From NCBI RefSeq assembly GCF_016595795.1, contig NZ_JAENHN010000026.1, positions 1 through 64,000 of the forward strand: a stretch of DNA of 64,000 bases, read 5' to 3'. The notes under the pieces were generated by a model, which ran no database searches, had not been told where the DNA came from, and saw nothing but the letters and a program-made list of their open reading frames with translations. Source of the stretch: Clostridium yunnanense. GTDB taxonomy: Bacteria > Bacillota > Clostridia > Clostridiales > Clostridiaceae. Shown piece by piece: positions 61,154 to 64,000 of the stretch; within the stretch, counting starts at the first letter, position 1, and every line of letters begins with the position of its first letter. Made by a program: the position numbers and the translations under genes.

Positions 61154-64000
61154 ATGTTTCTAAAGTCTCTTGAAATTAGGGGATTTAAGTCATTTGCAGA
61201 TAAGACAGAATTAAAGTTTAAAAGAGGTGTCACAGCTGTGGTTGGACCAAATGGTAGTGGAAAAAGCAATATTTCCGATGCTGTTAGATGGGTTCTAGGT
61301 GAACAGAGTATTAAGACCTTAAGAGGTGGTAAAATGGAAGATGTCATTTTTGCCGGTACTCAGTTTAGAAAGCCAGTTGGCTTGGCACAAGTTTCACTTA
61401 CTTTAGACAATGCAGATGGAGAACTTCCTATTGAATACAATGATGTAACAGTTACTAGAAGAATATATAGATCAGGTGAAGCTGAATATTTAATAAATAA
61501 TTCTCAATGCCGATTAAAAGATATCACAACTTTGTTTATGGATACTGGTATAGGAAAAGAAGGTTATTCACTTATTGGACAAGGTAAAATAGAAGCTATA
61601 CTAAGTGGACGTCCAGAAGAAAGGCGAGCTCTTTTAGAGGAAGCAGCTGGAATTGTTAAATTTAAAAGTAGAAAGCATGAAGCTGAAAGAAAACTTGATA
61701 ATACTGAGCAAAATTTAATTAGAATAAACGATATTTTATCTACTTATGAAGAAAGAATTGAACCGTTAAGGGTGGAAAGTGAAAAGGCTAAGATTTTCTT
61801 AGAACTTTCAAATGAACTTCGTGAAAAAGAGATTTCTCTGATAGTAAATCATATAGAAAAAATTGATACAAATATCAAAAATCAAGGTGAAAAAGTATCA
61901 AATCTAATAAATGAGAATATTAAACTTAAAGAAGAACTTTCTGAAACTAAGAATAAAGCTATTTCTTTGAGTGACGAACTTGAAAAGCTTGAAAATCTAA
62001 CAAGAGAAGATAGAGAGCTATATTATAAAAACAAAGAAAATTCAAGTGAACTTCAAAAGCAGATTGATATTCTTAATGAAAGAGTAAAAAATATTGAATT
62101 TAATATTGAGAATAGTAATAAGGAAATAAAGGATTTATCAGAGAAGATAGTTTCTGTTGAAAATGAAAGAAATGAACATGTTAATTATTTAAATAGTAAA
62201 ATTAAGGAACAAGTTTTTATCGACACTGAGAGTAAAAGTTTAGAGAATGTTCTTATTGATTTATCTAACTCACTGAGAATTAAAGAGGATAAGATAAAGT
62301 TTTTAAGAGAAGATGAATTTGAAAACATACAATTGTCATCCGAACTTAAAAATAATAAGACGATGCTTATGAGTCAAATAAAAACTTTAGAAGATTCCAT
62401 TAGCAATTTACATAATAACAGCTCAAATCTAGAAAGTTCTTTGAAAATAAATATATCAACCAAGCTTATGCTTGAAGAAAAAGTAATATTACTAAAAGAT
62501 GAAATAGAGAGATTAGAACTAGCTGTAAAAGAAAATAATAAAAACATAGGTATCCTATCAAGTAGAAATACTAAGAATGATGCGAAACTTAAAACGCTAA
62601 ACCAAGAGAAGAGTAAACTTGAAGCTAATAAGACTATGCTTTCAAATCTTGAAAAGCAATATGAAGGTTATAATAGAGCTGTCAAAATATTAATGGAGCA
62701 TATTGATAAAGGTTACGTAGGTAGTGATGTAAAGAATTGTTCTGTTATAGGTGAACTGATATCGGTTGAAAAAGAGTATGAAACTGCAATGGAAATAGCT
62801 TTAGGGAGTTCTATATCCAATGTTGTTACTGAAGATGAAAAGAGTGCTCAAAAGCTTATAGAATATTTAAAAGAAAAAAAACTTGGAAGAGCTACTTTTT
62901 TACCACTGACAATAATTAGAGGTAACATATTGCAGTTAGATAAGAGAATTAAGGAAGTAAACGGCTATATTGGAATTGCAGCTGAGTTATTACATTTCGA
63001 CAAGAAATATGAAAAGGCTATTAATTACGTATTAGGTAGAACAATTATAAGTAGAGATATGAATAGTGCTTTAAATATAGCAAAAATAAGTGGTTACTCG
63101 CATAAGATTGTAACTTTGCAAGGAGAAGTAATTAATCCTGGTGGATCTTTAACTGGTGGTAGTGTCTATAATAAACATACAAGTATTATTAGTAGAAAAA
63201 GAGAAATAGAAGATATTAGTTCAGAATTAGTTAAAGTTGAAAATTCTATTGAGGAACTTGTTGTATTAATTTCTGACGGTAGAAATGAGATTAAGAAGTT
63301 AGATGAAACAAATTTGAATTTCAAAGATGAAAGTCATTTTAAGAGTATCGAGATAGCCAAACTAGATAGTGAAATAGAAAATATCGAAAAAGACACATTA
63401 AGACTTAGAAACAATATAAAGATCTCACAAAATGAAAAACTTACAAGTGAATCAAAGTTAAATAATTATAAAAAAGAACTTCAAGAAAGCAATAATAAAT
63501 CTATATTATTAGAAGAAAAGTTAAGATCTTATAGGGTACAATTCGATGAGCTATCAAAAGAAATAGAAGAGTTAAATGAAAAAACTAATAATCAGAAAGA
63601 TTTGCTTACTAGCAAAAAGGTTATAAAGGCTAAAGTTGATGAATCAATACTTAGTATAAAAAAAGAAGTCGAAAGATTATCAAATCAAACAACTGAACTC
63701 CAAAGCAGAATGAATTTTTTAGAAGAATCAAACAAAGAGAGTTTAGAAAGTAAAAGCAAGTGTATCCAAACTATTGATGAAAACAGAAATAATATTCTAG
63801 TTTATAATAAGAATATTGAAAGACTAGAAAACAAATTTAAAGAGTATGATATTGAAAAAATAAAAATTAAAGAAACTATAAGAAATCATGAGAACAAAGT
63901 TGAAAGCCTTTCTTCTGAGATTAACATAAAAGAAGATGAAATTCATAAATCAGAATTGGTAAAGGCTAAAAATGAAGTTGAAAAAGAAAATCTTTTATTG
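61154..64000 (+). CDS. smc: Chromosome segregation protein SMC (5' part, truncated by window edge)
   Basis: The first 949 codons of SMC, the condensin ATPase that organises and segregates the chromosome. MFLKSLEIRGFKSFADKTEL opens it, Walker A GPNGSGKSN is at residues 31-39, and VRWVLGEQSIKTLRGGKMEDVIF follows. A coiled coil (about 170-500) leads to the hinge (about 505-670, with GELISVEKEYETAMEIALGS and VNPGGSLTGGS-like INPGGSLTGGS), then the return coil. The C-terminal ABC signature and Walker B lie beyond the window. The frame is open throughout. AAGGAG lies 7-8 bases before ATG. Confidence 0.95.
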   Translation, partial: MFLKSLEIRGFKSFADKTELKFKRGVTAVVGPNGSGKSNISDAVRWVLGEQSIKTLRGGKMEDVIFAGTQFRKPVGLAQVSLTLDNADGELPIEYNDVTVTRRIYRSGEAEYLINNSQCRLKDITTLFMDTGIGKEGYSLIGQGKIEAILSGRPEERRALLEEAAGIVKFKSRKHEAERKLDNTEQNLIRINDILSTYEERIEPLRVESEKAKIFLELSNELREKEISLIVNHIEKIDTNIKNQGEKVSNLINENIKLKEELSETKNKAISLSDELEKLENLTREDRELYYKNKENSSELQKQIDILNERVKNIEFNIENSNKEIKDLSEKIVSVENERNEHVNYLNSKIKEQVFIDTESKSLENVLIDLSNSLRIKEDKIKFLREDEFENIQLSSELKNNKTMLMSQIKTLEDSISNLHNNSSNLESSLKINISTKLMLEEKVILLKDEIERLELAVKENNKNIGILSSRNTKNDAKLKTLNQEKSKLEANKTMLSNLEKQYEGYNRAVKILMEHIDKGYVGSDVKNCSVIGELISVEKEYETAMEIALGSSISNVVTEDEKSAQKLIEYLKEKKLGRATFLPLTIIRGNILQLDKRIKEVNGYIGIAAELLHFDKKYEKAINYVLGRTIISRDMNSALNIAKISGYSHKIVTLQGEVINPGGSLTGGSVYNKHTSIISRKREIEDISSELVKVENSIEELVVLISDGRNEIKKLDETNLNFKDESHFKSIEIAKLDSEIENIEKDTLRLRNNIKISQNEKLTSESKLNNYKKELQESNNKSILLEEKLRSYRVQFDELSKEIEELNEKTNNQKDLLTSKKVIKAKVDESILSIKKEVERLSNQTTELQSRMNFLEESNKESLESKSKCIQTIDENRNNILVYNKNIERLENKFKEYDIEKIKIKETIRNHENKVESLSSEINIKEDEIHKSELVKAKNEVEKENLLL

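Overview
The window is low-GC, AT-rich chromosomal DNA from an endospore-forming member of the Clostridia, most likely Clostridium sensu stricto. The evidence is strong Shine-Dalgarno sites (GGAGG/AAGGAG) with frequent TTG and GTG starts, sporulation genes (an alpha/beta SASP, spoVM, ylbJ), a fermentative pta-ackA pair, and gene orders familiar from that group. Species cannot be fixed from the sequence alone. No rRNA, tRNA, CRISPR array, transposase or prophage was seen.

Positions 1-29000 are loosely organised, mostly monocistronic accessory and housekeeping genes: an AlaX-type tRNA editing protein, GNAT acetyltransferases, a GH25 lysozyme, a miniature WYL protein behind a LexA-like box, two YitT paralogues, a TetR/membrane protein/flavodoxin cassette, a DUF368 (PopT-type) lipid-carrier transporter, a TetR plus MacB/FtsX-type ABC exporter set, D-Ala-D-Ala ligase, a MocR-type regulator, an amidase, a chemoreceptor, SASP, thiol peroxidase, asparaginase and a purine permease under a guanine-class riboswitch. 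Many small proteins and palindromic repeats sit between them.

Positions 29300-47400 are a conserved housekeeping run: yicC-remA-gmk-rpoZ-coaBC, then priA-def-fmt-yugP-rsmB-rlmN-prpC-prkC, then rsgA-rpe-thiN-spoVM, rpmB on the opposite strand, and yloU-fakA. It joins nucleotide and CoA supply, replication restart, initiator-Met formylation and deformylation, ribosome maturation and PASTA-kinase signalling. spoVM is only 27 codons long.

Positions 47700-64000 carry recG-rsmD-coaD-(coiled-coil protein), convergent ylbJ and tmcAL, then pta-ackA, yceD-rpmF, plsX, acpP, rnc, an Elp3-like radical SAM gene, a 32-codon membrane peptide and the first 949 codons of smc, which runs off the end.

The least explained content is intergenic. 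At least three families of short (about 75-105 bp) palindromic or structured repeats are scattered between genes. One of them (four copies) looks like a two-hairpin RNA ending in a terminator. One copy of another family sits inside the loop of a transcription terminator. Other points of interest are a 22-bp perfect inverted repeat that places the ylbJ ribosome-binding site in its loop and its start codon in its stem, and an unassigned attenuator-type leader before the first yitT gene.
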